From: Marinobacterium iners DSM 11526 | GTDB taxonomy: Bacteria; Pseudomonadota; Gammaproteobacteria; Pseudomonadales; Balneatricaceae | Reading direction: 5' to 3' | Length of the DNA: 64,000 bases | Assembly (NCBI RefSeq): GCF_900107855.1 | Contig: NZ_FNRJ01000011.1 | Span: 62,001 to 126,000, forward strand | In this document: in pieces, positions 10,570 through 18,675 of the stretch | How the letters are laid out: the number at the start of each line of letters is the position of its first letter | How positions within the stretch are numbered: position 1 is the stretch's first letter | Translations under genes and position numbers: made by a program | The notes under the pieces: generated by a model | The model's input: the letters and a program-made list of their open reading frames with translations, nothing else | The model's database searches: none | Told to the model about the DNA's origin: nothing

Positions 10570-11338
10570 AGCGGGGCTGTTACTGGTTCCGTTGGCGGCA
10601 GGGCTGCTGGTACTGCTGACCCATCTGCCGCTGGGCGAGCAGGTGCTCAAACGTGGCATTCTGTTTATCGACCTGGCGGTGGCTCAATTGGCTGCGCTGG
10701 GAGCCTTGCTGGCGCAGCTAGTGTGGCCGGAGGTGCCATGGGCCGCGCTGGCAGGTGGCACTTTGCTGGCGGTGCTGGGTGCCGGTCTCGTGGGCTGGTT
10801 GGCTGCATGGTATCCAGCCCAGCGGGAGGCGGTTATCGGGTTGCTCTATGCCGGGGCCGCCTGTTCGTTGCTGTTGTTGCTGGCATCCGATCCCCATGCG
10901 GGACATCAGCTGGCCCGCAGCCTTAACGGTGATATTCTTTGGGTCAGTTGGAATGACTTGTTGCCGCTGGCGCTGCTGACTGTCGCTTTCTGGACTGTAC
11001 AGTGGCGGTACTCAAACTGGCTCGGTGCTGCAGGGTTCTATCCCTGTTTTGCGCTGCTGGTCAGTTTTTCGGTACCGCTTCTCGGCGTCTATCTGGTGTT
11101 CGTGACACTGATTGCACCGGCGCTGGTGGCGCAACTGGCGGGTGGTCGCAGCGCAGCGCTGCTGTGCGGTTGTGTTGGCTACCTGCTGGGGCTCGGCCTG
11201 GCATGGCAGTTTGACTGGCCGGCGGGCGCCACTCTGGTGCTCAGCCTGTTGCTGGCAAGTGTGATCTGGGTGGTACTGTATGGCCTGAGAGCAGATTACT
11301 CTTCAGGCCAGTCTTCCGCATCATCCGGCAGTTCATAG
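10559..11338 (+). CDS. ZnuB-like metal ABC transporter permease
   Basis: About 259 residues, nearly all hydrophobic, with seven to eight membrane helices in the ABC-3 (ZnuB/TroC) pattern, including the early GILFIDLAVAQLAALGAL segment and the later YLVFVTLIAPALVA coupling region. ATG at 10559 overlaps the binding-protein stop at 10567-10569; a TTG one codon earlier is possible. The last 43 bases overlap the convergent DUF3299 gene, so the two operons meet tail to tail. No ATPase of the ZnuC type follows, so the motor must be encoded elsewhere or borrowed. Confidence 0.85.
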   Translation: MLAEAGLLLVPLAAGLLVLLTHLPLGEQVLKRGILFIDLAVAQLAALGALLAQLVWPEVPWAALAGGTLLAVLGAGLVGWLAAWYPAQREAVIGLLYAGAACSLLLLLASDPHAGHQLARSLNGDILWVSWNDLLPLALLTVAFWTVQWRYSNWLGAAGFYPCFALLVSFSVPLLGVYLVFVTLIAPALVAQLAGGRSAALLCGCVGYLLGLGLAWQFDWPAGATLVLSLLLASVIWVVLYGLRADYSSGQSSASSGSS

Positions 11339-11868
11339 GGTTGGATGCGGTAGGCTTCCAGTCGGTAGCCTGCCGTTCCCATCTCATGGCTGAACACTTC
11401 GGTCGTCAGCCGGCCGCTGATCAGCACCGCATCGTACAGGCTTTCAACCCGTGTGCCGGGCTGGTAATGCACGTCGATGATCTGGTTGGAGGGCGGTGGC
11501 GGCACATGAATACAGGCGCCGAAATAAGGTACCAGAAAAAAACGATCAACCACGTCACCCACCCCTTCAAGTGGTACCACAAAGCCTGGAATGCTCACCA
11601 TGCGGCCATCCATCGACTCCACGACTGGGGCTGAAGCCAGTGTCTGCATCATCTGGTCCATGATCTGCTGCGCTTTCGGGCTGTAATCGTCCAATGCATC
11701 CAGCTCGGGGCTGTTGAACAGCTCTTCAAGTGAGAGGCCATAGTCTTCCGGCATCAAATCATCCCAGCGTATCTCGGCCGCGGTTTCGCCATTGACGATG
11801 ATCTCGTCATTGGCCTGCAGTGGCTGCAACAGCGAAAGGCCCAGTATCAGAGTAGTCAGTACACGCAT
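11296..11868 (-). CDS. DUF3299 lipid/metal-cluster periplasmic protein (Zrg-type)
   Basis: About 190 residues with signal peptide MRVLTTLILGLSLLQPLQA. The core has the DUF3299 pattern: GFVVPLEG, then FFLVPYFGACIHVPPPPSNQ, which holds a conserved Cys-His pair likely to bind metal or thiol partners. A start at 11868 is preferred because GGAG lies six bases before it; a start at 11880 overlapping the permease stop is also possible, and anything longer runs antisense-like sequence. It is last in the ZrgA-ATPase-permease run. DUF3299 proteins commonly travel with this ABC set, and in Vibrio cholerae the related Zrg system takes up zinc (known from memory). Exact role unknown. Confidence 0.8.
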   Translation of the reverse strand: MRVLTTLILGLSLLQPLQANDEIIVNGETAAEIRWDDLMPEDYGLSLEELFNSPELDALDDYSPKAQQIMDQMMQTLASAPVVESMDGRMVSIPGFVVPLEGVGDVVDRFFLVPYFGACIHVPPPPSNQIIDVHYQPGTRVESLYDAVLISGRLTTEVFSHEMGTAGYRLEAYRIQPYELPDDAEDWPEE

Positions 11869-11879
11869 TGAGTTCTCCA

Positions 11880-13136
11880 TCAGTTGCGCCGGATCAGACT
11901 GTTGGCCAGTGCCATGCGGTAGGCCATGAGGGCCGGTATCAGTCCGCTGAGCAGTCCCAGCAGCAGGATGATACCACCAAGTGCCCATTGCTCGGGTGAC
12001 AGCTTTGCAGGTACCAGCCGCAGGCCAAACAGATCCAGCAGAGGCTGTTGCAGCAGTGTCATTCCGCCCCAAAGCAATAACAGCCCCAGCAACAGGCCAC
12101 TGAGAGTCAGCAGCAGGCTTTCAGTCATCAGCAGTCTGGCGATGCGCAAGGGGGATGCCCCCAATGCCCGCAGTACGGCAATCTCATGTCGGCGCTGCTG
12201 CATGCCACTGAGCAATACGGCCAGCATGCCACACAGGCCGATCAACAGTGCAGCACCGGACACGGCCAGCAATGCTTTTTCGGCCACGCTGACCACTTGC
12301 CACAGTTCCTGCAGCGCCACGCCAGGCAAAACGGCAGTGAGGGGATCGTCCCGTCGGTTGTTCAGTTCGCGCTGCAGATGGAAGGTCTGCAGGCGAGATT
12401 CAAGGCCCACCAAAACAGCCGTAACTTCTCGGGGTGTCAGGTCGCGCTTGCGGGCCTGCTCGGGCGTGACCTGCATACCCGGTAGGGGGATGCCGGCACG
12501 CCAGCCGAGATGAACGGCCTCCAGCCCCTCAAGTGATACCAGCAGGGCCCGATCCAGTGGTGTGCCGGTGGCGGTCAGAATGCCGCTGACCTTGAAGGGC
12601 AGATTGTCGTGACGCTTGAAACTGGTGTTGCCGGCACCGTGTGCGATTACCAGGCGGTCATCAAGGTTGTAGCCCAGCTCGCGTGCCACCTCGGCACCGA
12701 TTACTACCGAGAACAGGTCATTCAGCGGGCCACCCTGAGCGAACTCAAGCGGTTGTTTGGCGCCGTAGCGGTAATGTTCAAACAGGCTGTTGTGAGTGCC
12801 AACAACACGGTAGCCGCGGTGCGAGTCGCCCAGTGACAGCGGGACTGTCCAGGCGATGCGCGGGTCATCACTCAGGGCTTCGTAGCTGCTCCAGCGGATA
12901 TTGCTGGTCGCTGAGCCAATATGAAACACGGAATAGAGCAGCAGTTGTACGGGCCCGGAGCGAGCACCGACAATCAAATCGGTACCAGAGACCGTATCGA
13001 AAAAACTCAAACGGCTTTGTTCGCGAATCTGCTGTACACCCAGCAACAGAGCAGTGCTTAGCGCCAGAGTGAACAGTGTCAGCAGTGCGCTGGCGCGGCG
13101 GCTGGCCAGACTGCGCAGTGCAAGTCGGATCAGCAT
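11880..13136 (-). CDS. FtsX/MacB-type ABC transporter permease (Zrg-type)
   Basis: 418 residues with the FtsX layout: one N-terminal helix (about 17-35), a large periplasmic MacB-like domain (about 40-270), then three C-terminal helices (about 285-310, 335-360, 380-405). The ALGASPLRIARLL motif after the second helix is the cytoplasmic coupling region. This architecture belongs to mechanotransmission ABC systems (LolCE, MacB) that do work in the periplasm rather than moving a substrate through the membrane. Start overlaps the ATPase gene by 7 bases and the stop overlaps the DUF3299 frame by one. With ZrgA and DUF3299 it probably releases or loads zinc-binding partners (inference). Confidence 0.85.
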   Translation of the reverse strand: MLIRLALRSLASRRASALLTLFTLALSTALLLGVQQIREQSRLSFFDTVSGTDLIVGARSGPVQLLLYSVFHIGSATSNIRWSSYEALSDDPRIAWTVPLSLGDSHRGYRVVGTHNSLFEHYRYGAKQPLEFAQGGPLNDLFSVVIGAEVARELGYNLDDRLVIAHGAGNTSFKRHDNLPFKVSGILTATGTPLDRALLVSLEGLEAVHLGWRAGIPLPGMQVTPEQARKRDLTPREVTAVLVGLESRLQTFHLQRELNNRRDDPLTAVLPGVALQELWQVVSVAEKALLAVSGAALLIGLCGMLAVLLSGMQQRRHEIAVLRALGASPLRIARLLMTESLLLTLSGLLLGLLLLWGGMTLLQQPLLDLFGLRLVPAKLSPEQWALGGIILLLGLLSGLIPALMAYRMALANSLIRRN

Positions 13137-13819
13137 GAGCTGGCTCCTTCCAGTGTAAGGTGGCGTGAGAAATACTCAGACAGCGCGGGGTCATGGCTGA
13201 CCAGCAGAAGGGTGGTATTACTCTGATCCAGTTCTTCCAGCAGTAACTGCATAAAGCGGTCACGGCTGACACCATCCAGCGCCGAGGTGGGCTCGTCCGC
13301 AATGATTAACTCCGGTGCGCCAATCAGAGCACGGGCAGCGGCCACGCGCTGCTGCTGACCGATCGACAACTCGGCGACGGTGCGGCGCTGAAACAGTTCG
13401 GCGGGCAGCTGCAACCGTTCCAGCAGGCGATGTGCTTCTGCCTGAACACTGTCACTGCGGCGGATTGCGGCTTCGCGCCGGGGGGCTGAAAGTGTACAGG
13501 GCAGACTGACGTTATCGATCAGGTTCAGGTAGGGCAGCAGGTTGAACTGCTGAAACAGTATGCCAATATGGTCTGCACGCAGGCGATCACGCTGGCGCTC
13601 TGACAGGCTCGCCAGGGATTGACCAGCAAGGCTGATTTCTCCTTCGAAACCGCCCAAGACACCCGCTATCAAGTTCAGCAGGGTGCTTTTGCCGCTGCCG
13701 GAAGGGCCTTGAATGAACAGGTGCTCTCCGGCCTGCAGCTGCAGTTGTTGAATCTCCAGCATGGGCGCTTGTCCGGGCCAGGCAAAACGCAGGTTGTCGA
13801 TACGGATGATCGGTTTCAT
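13130..13819 (-). CDS. LolD-like ABC transporter ATP-binding protein (Zrg-type)
   Basis: 229 residues. Walker A GPSGSGKST near residue 39, Q-loop in LFQQFNLLPYL, signature LSIGQQQRVA (Ile where Gly is usual), Walker B LIIADEPTSALD and H-loop LLVSHD. The sequence is of the MacB/LolD family, matching the FtsX-type permease that follows, not the ZnuC family, so it is unlikely to power the ZnuB-like permease of the opposing operon. ATG at 13819 overlaps the stop of the ZrgA gene (ATGA). Confidence 0.88.
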   Translation of the reverse strand: MKPIIRIDNLRFAWPGQAPMLEIQQLQLQAGEHLFIQGPSGSGKSTLLNLIAGVLGGFEGEISLAGQSLASLSERQRDRLRADHIGILFQQFNLLPYLNLIDNVSLPCTLSAPRREAAIRRSDSVQAEAHRLLERLQLPAELFQRRTVAELSIGQQQRVAAARALIGAPELIIADEPTSALDGVSRDRFMQLLLEELDQSNTTLLLVSHDPALSEYFSRHLTLEGASSC

Positions 13820-14376
13820 GGCAGTTCAAGCAGGGTTTCGCCCTGCCGCAGTTGGCTCAGGTGCTGGCCTGATGGCGTGATCAACTGAACATCCAGTCTC
13901 TCGATCCCCGGATAGTGCTTCATCAACGGTAACTGCAATTGTTTCAATTGTGCCGAGTCGGCACAGAGATAGTGATATTCCACCATCAGATCGGCATGTT
14001 CCTGATACTCATCATCCGAACTGTGATCATGCTGGTCGTGGGAATGAGAGTGCGCATCATGAGTATCCGTTTCCTTGAATGGCTGGTGCAAGGCGACTTT
14101 GCTCAGACTGCAATCGGCTGCAGCCGGAAGTTGCAGCAGATGCCCGGCCTGCTGCAGTTGTTGCTGCAGTGAGGTCCAGTCAGCCTGCTCCTGTTCAGAC
14201 ATTGGACGATGCTCAAACCCGACCAGGTTAGCCAGGGGCGAGCGTATTGAAACGGCGAGCATGGGAGGGTCCAGCACCAGATCGAGCTGGGCAACACCGT
14301 GTTGGTGTACACCGGCCGCAACAGCCGTCTGAAGCGGGAGAAGGGCGCATAACAGCAGGGGGGTGATCAGTCGCAT
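13816..14376 (-). CDS. zrgA: ZrgA/DUF2796 zinc-uptake periplasmic protein
   Basis: 186 residues with signal peptide ending TAVAAG followed by the family motif HQHGVAQLDL. A His/Asp-rich insert (about residues 105-122, with HDAHSHSHDQHDHSSDD) is a likely zinc-gathering segment, and the second half (YHYLCADSAQLKQLQLPL) is the typical DUF2796 core. The ATG at 14376 is preceded by GGAG. It leads a four-gene run with an FtsX-type ABC transporter and DUF3299 protein, and has a Zur-like box 36 bases upstream, so expression under zinc starvation is expected. Symbol follows the Vibrio system; orthology not tested. Confidence 0.75.
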   Translation of the reverse strand: MRLITPLLLCALLPLQTAVAAGVHQHGVAQLDLVLDPPMLAVSIRSPLANLVGFEHRPMSEQEQADWTSLQQQLQQAGHLLQLPAAADCSLSKVALHQPFKETDTHDAHSHSHDQHDHSSDDEYQEHADLMVEYHYLCADSAQLKQLQLPLMKHYPGIERLDVQLITPSGQHLSQLRQGETLLELP

Positions 14377-14411
14377 CTTGGTCTCCGGATACCATCTGTC
14401 AAAAAGGAAAC

Positions 14412-14424
14412 GTTATTTGATAAC
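14412..14424 (-). promoter_or_regulatory. Candidate Zur box upstream of the zrg-like operon
   Basis: GTTATTTGATAAC has the same perfect GTTAT/ATAAC arms with a three-base centre as the site at 8461-8473. It lies 36 bases before the ZrgA ATG, well placed to block transcription. Two matching sites in front of two zinc clusters support a shared repressor. Confidence 0.65.
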
Positions 14425-14631
14425 ATGATTCAGTGCACTCAACGGCACCTGTGACAAGAAACGAAACAAAAAGATCAGCTGTTACAGCAAAAAAACGTTT
14501 TGAAGTAAACATAATTTAATGTAGCGATGATCTACCTTTATTTCCCTGTTGTATAACCCGGTGAGAGTTTGCAGCCACGCGTTCAACCCCTTCTGGTTGT
14601 TCGGCACGATCCCATCCCCCGAGGTTAATAC

Positions 14632-15948
14632 ATGTTGTTCAATCGCCATAAATCAGCCCTGCTCAAGGCCAAGGTTCAAGTCGCCCATCAGCAGGAAATC
14701 CTGAGCGCACTGAACCGACACATGGCGCTGATAGAATTTTCACCTCAGGGTGAGATTCTTGATGTCAGTGCACCTTTCTGCGAGGTGATGGGCTACGACC
14801 GAGAACAACTGATCGGTCGGCATCATCGTATTTTCTGCAGCGAGCAATATAGCGGCAGCTCGGCTTATCGGGGGTTTTGGCAGATCCTGTGTCGGGGCGA
14901 AGGTTGCAGTGATCGCTTTCAGCGCTTCAAGGCGTCCGGTGAGGAGATTTGGCTGGAGGCGACCTATTTCCCCGTACGCAATGAGACGGGCCAGGTGGTG
15001 CGTGTTGTCAAAATAGCGTCGGATGTGACCGATGATGTCAAACGGGAGCAAGGGCAGGCAAGTACTCTGGGCGCTATTGACCGTTCCATGGCGATTATCG
15101 AATTCAATCTTGATGGCAACATCATCAAGGTGAACCGCAACTTCCTTAACACCATGCGCTACAACGAAAAGGAGCTGCTCGGACAGCATCATCGCCTGTT
15201 CTGTGATGCCGATTATGCTGCCAGCGAGGCCTATCGTGATTTTTGGCGCAAGCTGAACCGTGGTGAGTTTATATCGGATCGTTTCCGTCGGTATGACAAG
15301 ACGGGGCGGGAGATATGGCTACGTGCCAGCTATAACCCGTTGTTCGATGCGACCGGAAAGCTCTACGGTGTGGTGAAAATTGCTTCTGATGTGACCGATC
15401 AGGTGGAACAGCAAAAAGCAGAGCAGCGGGCAGCCCGTATGGCGCTCGAAATTGCAGCCGAAACCGACAGCAATGCTGCACAAGGTGCTGAAATCGTCAG
15501 CGCGACCGTCAGCATGGTGCAGGGAATCGCCAGCGGACTCAATACGGCTGCAGAAGAAATAGGAGCGCTGAGTCACCAGTCAGACGAGATCGGCAGCATT
15601 GTCCATGTGATTCAGGGAATAGCCGAGCAGACCAACCTGCTGGCCCTGAACGCCGCAATAGAAGCCGCACGTGCAGGCGAAGCGGGGCGCGGCTTCGCCG
15701 TCGTGGCAGATGAGGTGCGCAAGCTGGCATCCCGTACCCACGATGCGACTGAAGAAATCAAGCGTGTTGTGGCGCAGAATGGCACGCTGTCGCAAAAAGC
15801 GGTAGCCCATATGAGTGGCAGTCGTGATCAGGTTGAGGCTGGTGTAATCAAGGCCGAGCAGGCTGGAGAAATGATGCTGGGGATTCGTGCCGATGCCCGG
15901 CGCGTGGTGGAGGCGATCGGGCAGTTTTCAGATACTTTAAGCGGCTGA
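14632..15948 (+). CDS. BdlA-like soluble chemoreceptor with two PAS domains
   Basis: 438 residues without membrane helices. Two PAS domains in tandem (about 28-140 and 148-262) share the same internal pattern (GxHHRxFC, W..L..GE, DRF.R....G.EIWL), followed by a short methyl-accepting signalling domain with hairpin tip [19 protein letters not shown] and the [10 protein letters not shown] arm. This layout and length match BdlA of Pseudomonas aeruginosa, a cytoplasmic receptor that links oxygen or redox and nutrient cues to biofilm dispersal with c-di-GMP phosphodiesterases (established for that protein). The next two genes encode a hybrid kinase and an EAL phosphodiesterase, which fits. No CheR pentapeptide at the C-terminus. 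Confidence 0.88.
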   Translation: MLFNRHKSALLKAKVQVAHQQEILSALNRHMALIEFSPQGEILDVSAPFCEVMGYDREQLIGRHHRIFCSEQYSGSSAYRGFWQILCRGEGCSDRFQRFKASGEEIWLEATYFPVRNETGQVVRVVKIASDVTDDVKREQGQASTLGAIDRSMAIIEFNLDGNIIKVNRNFLNTMRYNEKELLGQHHRLFCDADYAASEAYRDFWRKLNRGEFISDRFRRYDKTGREIWLRASYNPLFDATGKLYGVVKIASDVTDQVEQQKAEQRAARMALEIAAETDSNAAQGAEIVSATVSMVQGIASGLNTAAEEIGALSHQSDEIGSIVHVIQGIAEQTNLLALNAAIEAARAGEAGRGFAVVADEVRKLASRTHDATEEIKRVVAQNGTLSQKAVAHMSGSRDQVEAGVIKAEQAGEMMLGIRADARRVVEAIGQFSDTLSG

Positions 15949-16032
15949 TGGTGTTCAAAGACAGTAAGTGCAGGCTACCGTATAATCCAGTCCAATGATT
16001 TCTGCCGATTTTGACAATGGAGTGGAGGCAGT

Positions 16033-18675
16033 ATGACGGCCCCCCTGATACCGGATAACGAGAACCAGCGCCTTGCGGAGCTGTATGATTTAAATCTGTT
16101 GGATACAGCGCGTGATGCGTCATTCGACAGTCTGACCCAACTTGCTGCTGAGCTGTTTGATGTTCCCATTGCGCTGGTGTCTCTAGTGGACAGGGATCGG
16201 CAGTGGTTCAAATCATCCTATGGTTTCTGTGTTACGGAGACCACTCGAGATGTGTCGTTTTGCAGCCATGTAGTCTATAACCAGTCCCCTCTGGTCGTGC
16301 AGGATGCAAGTCTGGACTCCAGGTTTGCCGACAACCCACTTGTAACGGATGAGCCTCATATCCGGTTTTATGCCGGCATGCCGATCAGCTCTCCTTCGGG
16401 TTTTGTTCTGGGAACGCTGTGCCTGATTGATACTCGACCGAGAAACTTTGATACAGAATGCCTCGAACGTCTGAAACTGCTGGCCAACCAAGTCGAGCCG
16501 TTGATCAGCCTGCATCGATATACATACTCGCTGGCTGAAGAGGCGGATAGTAACCGTGCGGTTTCGGCCCGTTATCAAGCCATTATCCGGGGTGCAGCAG
16601 CCGGCGTAGTACGCATTAATGGCCGTGGGACCATGTTAGAGGTCAACCACTTCGTCTGCGATATGCTTGGCTACTCTGAAAGAGAACTGTTGGGCAGAAA
16701 TGTCAAAATGCTGATGCCGCAATCGGTAGCTTTGGCGCATGATGGCTTTTTACACGCCTATCAGACGAGTGGCGATGCCAAAGTCATTGGCAAGGGGCGT
16801 GAAGTTGAGGCGCAGCATAAAACAGGAGAACTCATCCCGGTTCACCTGGCGGTCAGCGAAGTACAGCTCGGTACAGAAACTGATGATCATGAACGGCGTC
16901 ACTTTATCGGCATCCTGTCTGACCTTCGTGATGTCCATGCCGCACGCAAGCGTGAGCAGAAAGAGCGTGCTTTGCTTGAAGTCTTGCATCAGGGCTTGAC
17001 CGACTACCGGGCGTTGGTATCCGGAAATACGCTGTGGCGCTTTTTGAGAGAGGCTTTGAAGGAGCTCACACAGAGTGAATATGCACTCATCGGTGAGGTC
17101 GTTACTCAGGATGACAAGCCGGCACTTAAAATCCATGCCATAACTGATTTGTCCTGGAATGATGAGTCGCGGCGTTTGATGGAGCTTTTGGTCAGTGGCG
17201 ACATGATGCTGGGTAATCCGCATACCATGCTGGGCCGGGTATTTGCTGGCGGTGAAACCGTGTTGAGCAACGATATGTTGCATGATGAGCGTAACGGGCA
17301 CTTGCCACAGGGGCATCCGGTGTTGACTCGCTACCTGGGTGTGCCGATCATTGATCGTGGGCAGTTGATTGGCATGTATGCCATTGCCAACGCCCAACAC
17401 GATTACGATGAAGCCTTGGTCGAATGGCTGAAACCCTTTACCTCGACCTGTGCCTTGTTGATCAATTTGCACCGCCAATTGCGTGAGCAGGAGCGTTTTA
17501 CCGAAGAGTTGAGGCTTGCCAAAGAACAGGCCGAAACAGCCAGTCAGGCCAAGACGGACTTCCTTTCCTCCATGAGTCATGAGTTGCGCACACCCTTGAA
17601 CTCAATCCTTGGGTTTGCGCAGTTGCTTGAAAACAGCCGTACCCCTTTGCCAGAGCGCCAGAGGCGTCAGGCGCAGCAGATTATTCGCAGTGGTCGACAT
17701 CTTTTGGAACTGATCAATGAAGTGTTGGATCTGGCCCGTATAGAGTCTGGCAACATGCAAGTCTCTCTTGAATCCGTCCGGGCGCAGGATGTACTTCAGG
17801 ATGCAATCGAGATTATCAGACCTCTGGCAGACGAGCGTAACCTCAGTCTTAATCTACCGGATGTGGGGCAGTGTGACGTTTGTATTTTGGGTGACTATAC
17901 CCGCGTGAAACAGGTGCTGATCAACCTGCTCAGTAATGCTGTTAAATACAACCGTGATGGTGGTTCCATCAGCCTTTACTGTGTGCCCGATGCCGGGGTG
18001 TATCGCATCACGATATCCGATACGGGCCATGGTATACCGGAATCGCGTCTGGATGAGTTGTTTCAGCCCTTCAATCGCCTGGGGGCTGAATCTGGCAGTA
18101 TCGAGGGGACCGGGGTAGGCCTGGCCTTGACCCGTAAAGTGGTAGGTTTGATGAATGGTCAGATGGGCGTTGTCAGCCGAGAAGGAGAAGGCAGTGATTT
18201 CTGGTTTGAGTTGCCGCTGTGTGCCGGCCATGAGGTGGCGTCGACCGAAGCTGAGCCATCCATGGTATCGAGGGAAATAACGGAACCTGTTCGCTATCAA
18301 CATGTGCTGTACATAGAAGATAATCCTGCCAATCAACGTTTGATGCAGGATCTGTTTCATGATCTGCCAGACGTGCAGTTGACCTGTGTTATGGATGCCG
18401 AGCAGGGGCTGGAGTTGGCCTTTTCAGAATCACCGGACTTGATCCTGATGGATATTGATCTGCCTGGCATGAATGGTTTTGCTGCCCAGCAGATTCTGGC
18501 TCGAAACCCTATGACCCGAAACATTCCAGTGCTTGCCATATCGGCTGCAGCCTCCTCATCCAATCGGCGCCGTGCGCGCGAAGCTGGTTTCGTCGACTAT
18601 TTGACAAAACCCTTTGATATTCAGGCTCTGGTCGACCAGGTGCGGCATATTCTGTCACAAGGAGAGTCACATTGA
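16033..18675 (+). CDS. GAF-PAS-GAF hybrid histidine kinase
   Basis: 880 residues, no clear membrane segment, so cytoplasmic. An N-terminal GAF domain (about 20-165; motifs FCSHVV, YAGMPI, LGTLCLID) is followed by PAS (about 180-300, FixL-like GRNVKMLMP), a second GAF (about 320-480), HisKA with His516 in SMSHELRTPLNS, HATPase_c and a receiver with Asp807 (MDIDLPGMNG). The N-terminal GAF resembles those of cytoplasmic redox/ligand sensors. ATG at 16033 has a GGAGG site seven bases before it. The stop overlaps the TTG start of the next gene, so kinase and EAL protein are probably made together, and the receiver-bearing EAL protein is the obvious phosphotransfer partner (inference). Confidence 0.88.
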   Translation: MTAPLIPDNENQRLAELYDLNLLDTARDASFDSLTQLAAELFDVPIALVSLVDRDRQWFKSSYGFCVTETTRDVSFCSHVVYNQSPLVVQDASLDSRFADNPLVTDEPHIRFYAGMPISSPSGFVLGTLCLIDTRPRNFDTECLERLKLLANQVEPLISLHRYTYSLAEEADSNRAVSARYQAIIRGAAAGVVRINGRGTMLEVNHFVCDMLGYSERELLGRNVKMLMPQSVALAHDGFLHAYQTSGDAKVIGKGREVEAQHKTGELIPVHLAVSEVQLGTETDDHERRHFIGILSDLRDVHAARKREQKERALLEVLHQGLTDYRALVSGNTLWRFLREALKELTQSEYALIGEVVTQDDKPALKIHAITDLSWNDESRRLMELLVSGDMMLGNPHTMLGRVFAGGETVLSNDMLHDERNGHLPQGHPVLTRYLGVPIIDRGQLIGMYAIANAQHDYDEALVEWLKPFTSTCALLINLHRQLREQERFTEELRLAKEQAETASQAKTDFLSSMSHELRTPLNSILGFAQLLENSRTPLPERQRRQAQQIIRSGRHLLELINEVLDLARIESGNMQVSLESVRAQDVLQDAIEIIRPLADERNLSLNLPDVGQCDVCILGDYTRVKQVLINLLSNAVKYNRDGGSISLYCVPDAGVYRITISDTGHGIPESRLDELFQPFNRLGAESGSIEGTGVGLALTRKVVGLMNGQMGVVSREGEGSDFWFELPLCAGHEVASTEAEPSMVSREITEPVRYQHVLYIEDNPANQRLMQDLFHDLPDVQLTCVMDAEQGLELAFSESPDLILMDIDLPGMNGFAAQQILARNPMTRNIPVLAISAAASSSNRRRAREAGFVDYLTKPFDIQALVDQVRHILSQGESH

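Noticed and set aside
13130-13819. The zrg ATPase as the missing ZnuC
   Set aside because: Motifs are of the LolD/MacB type and it pairs with an FtsX-type permease in its own operon.
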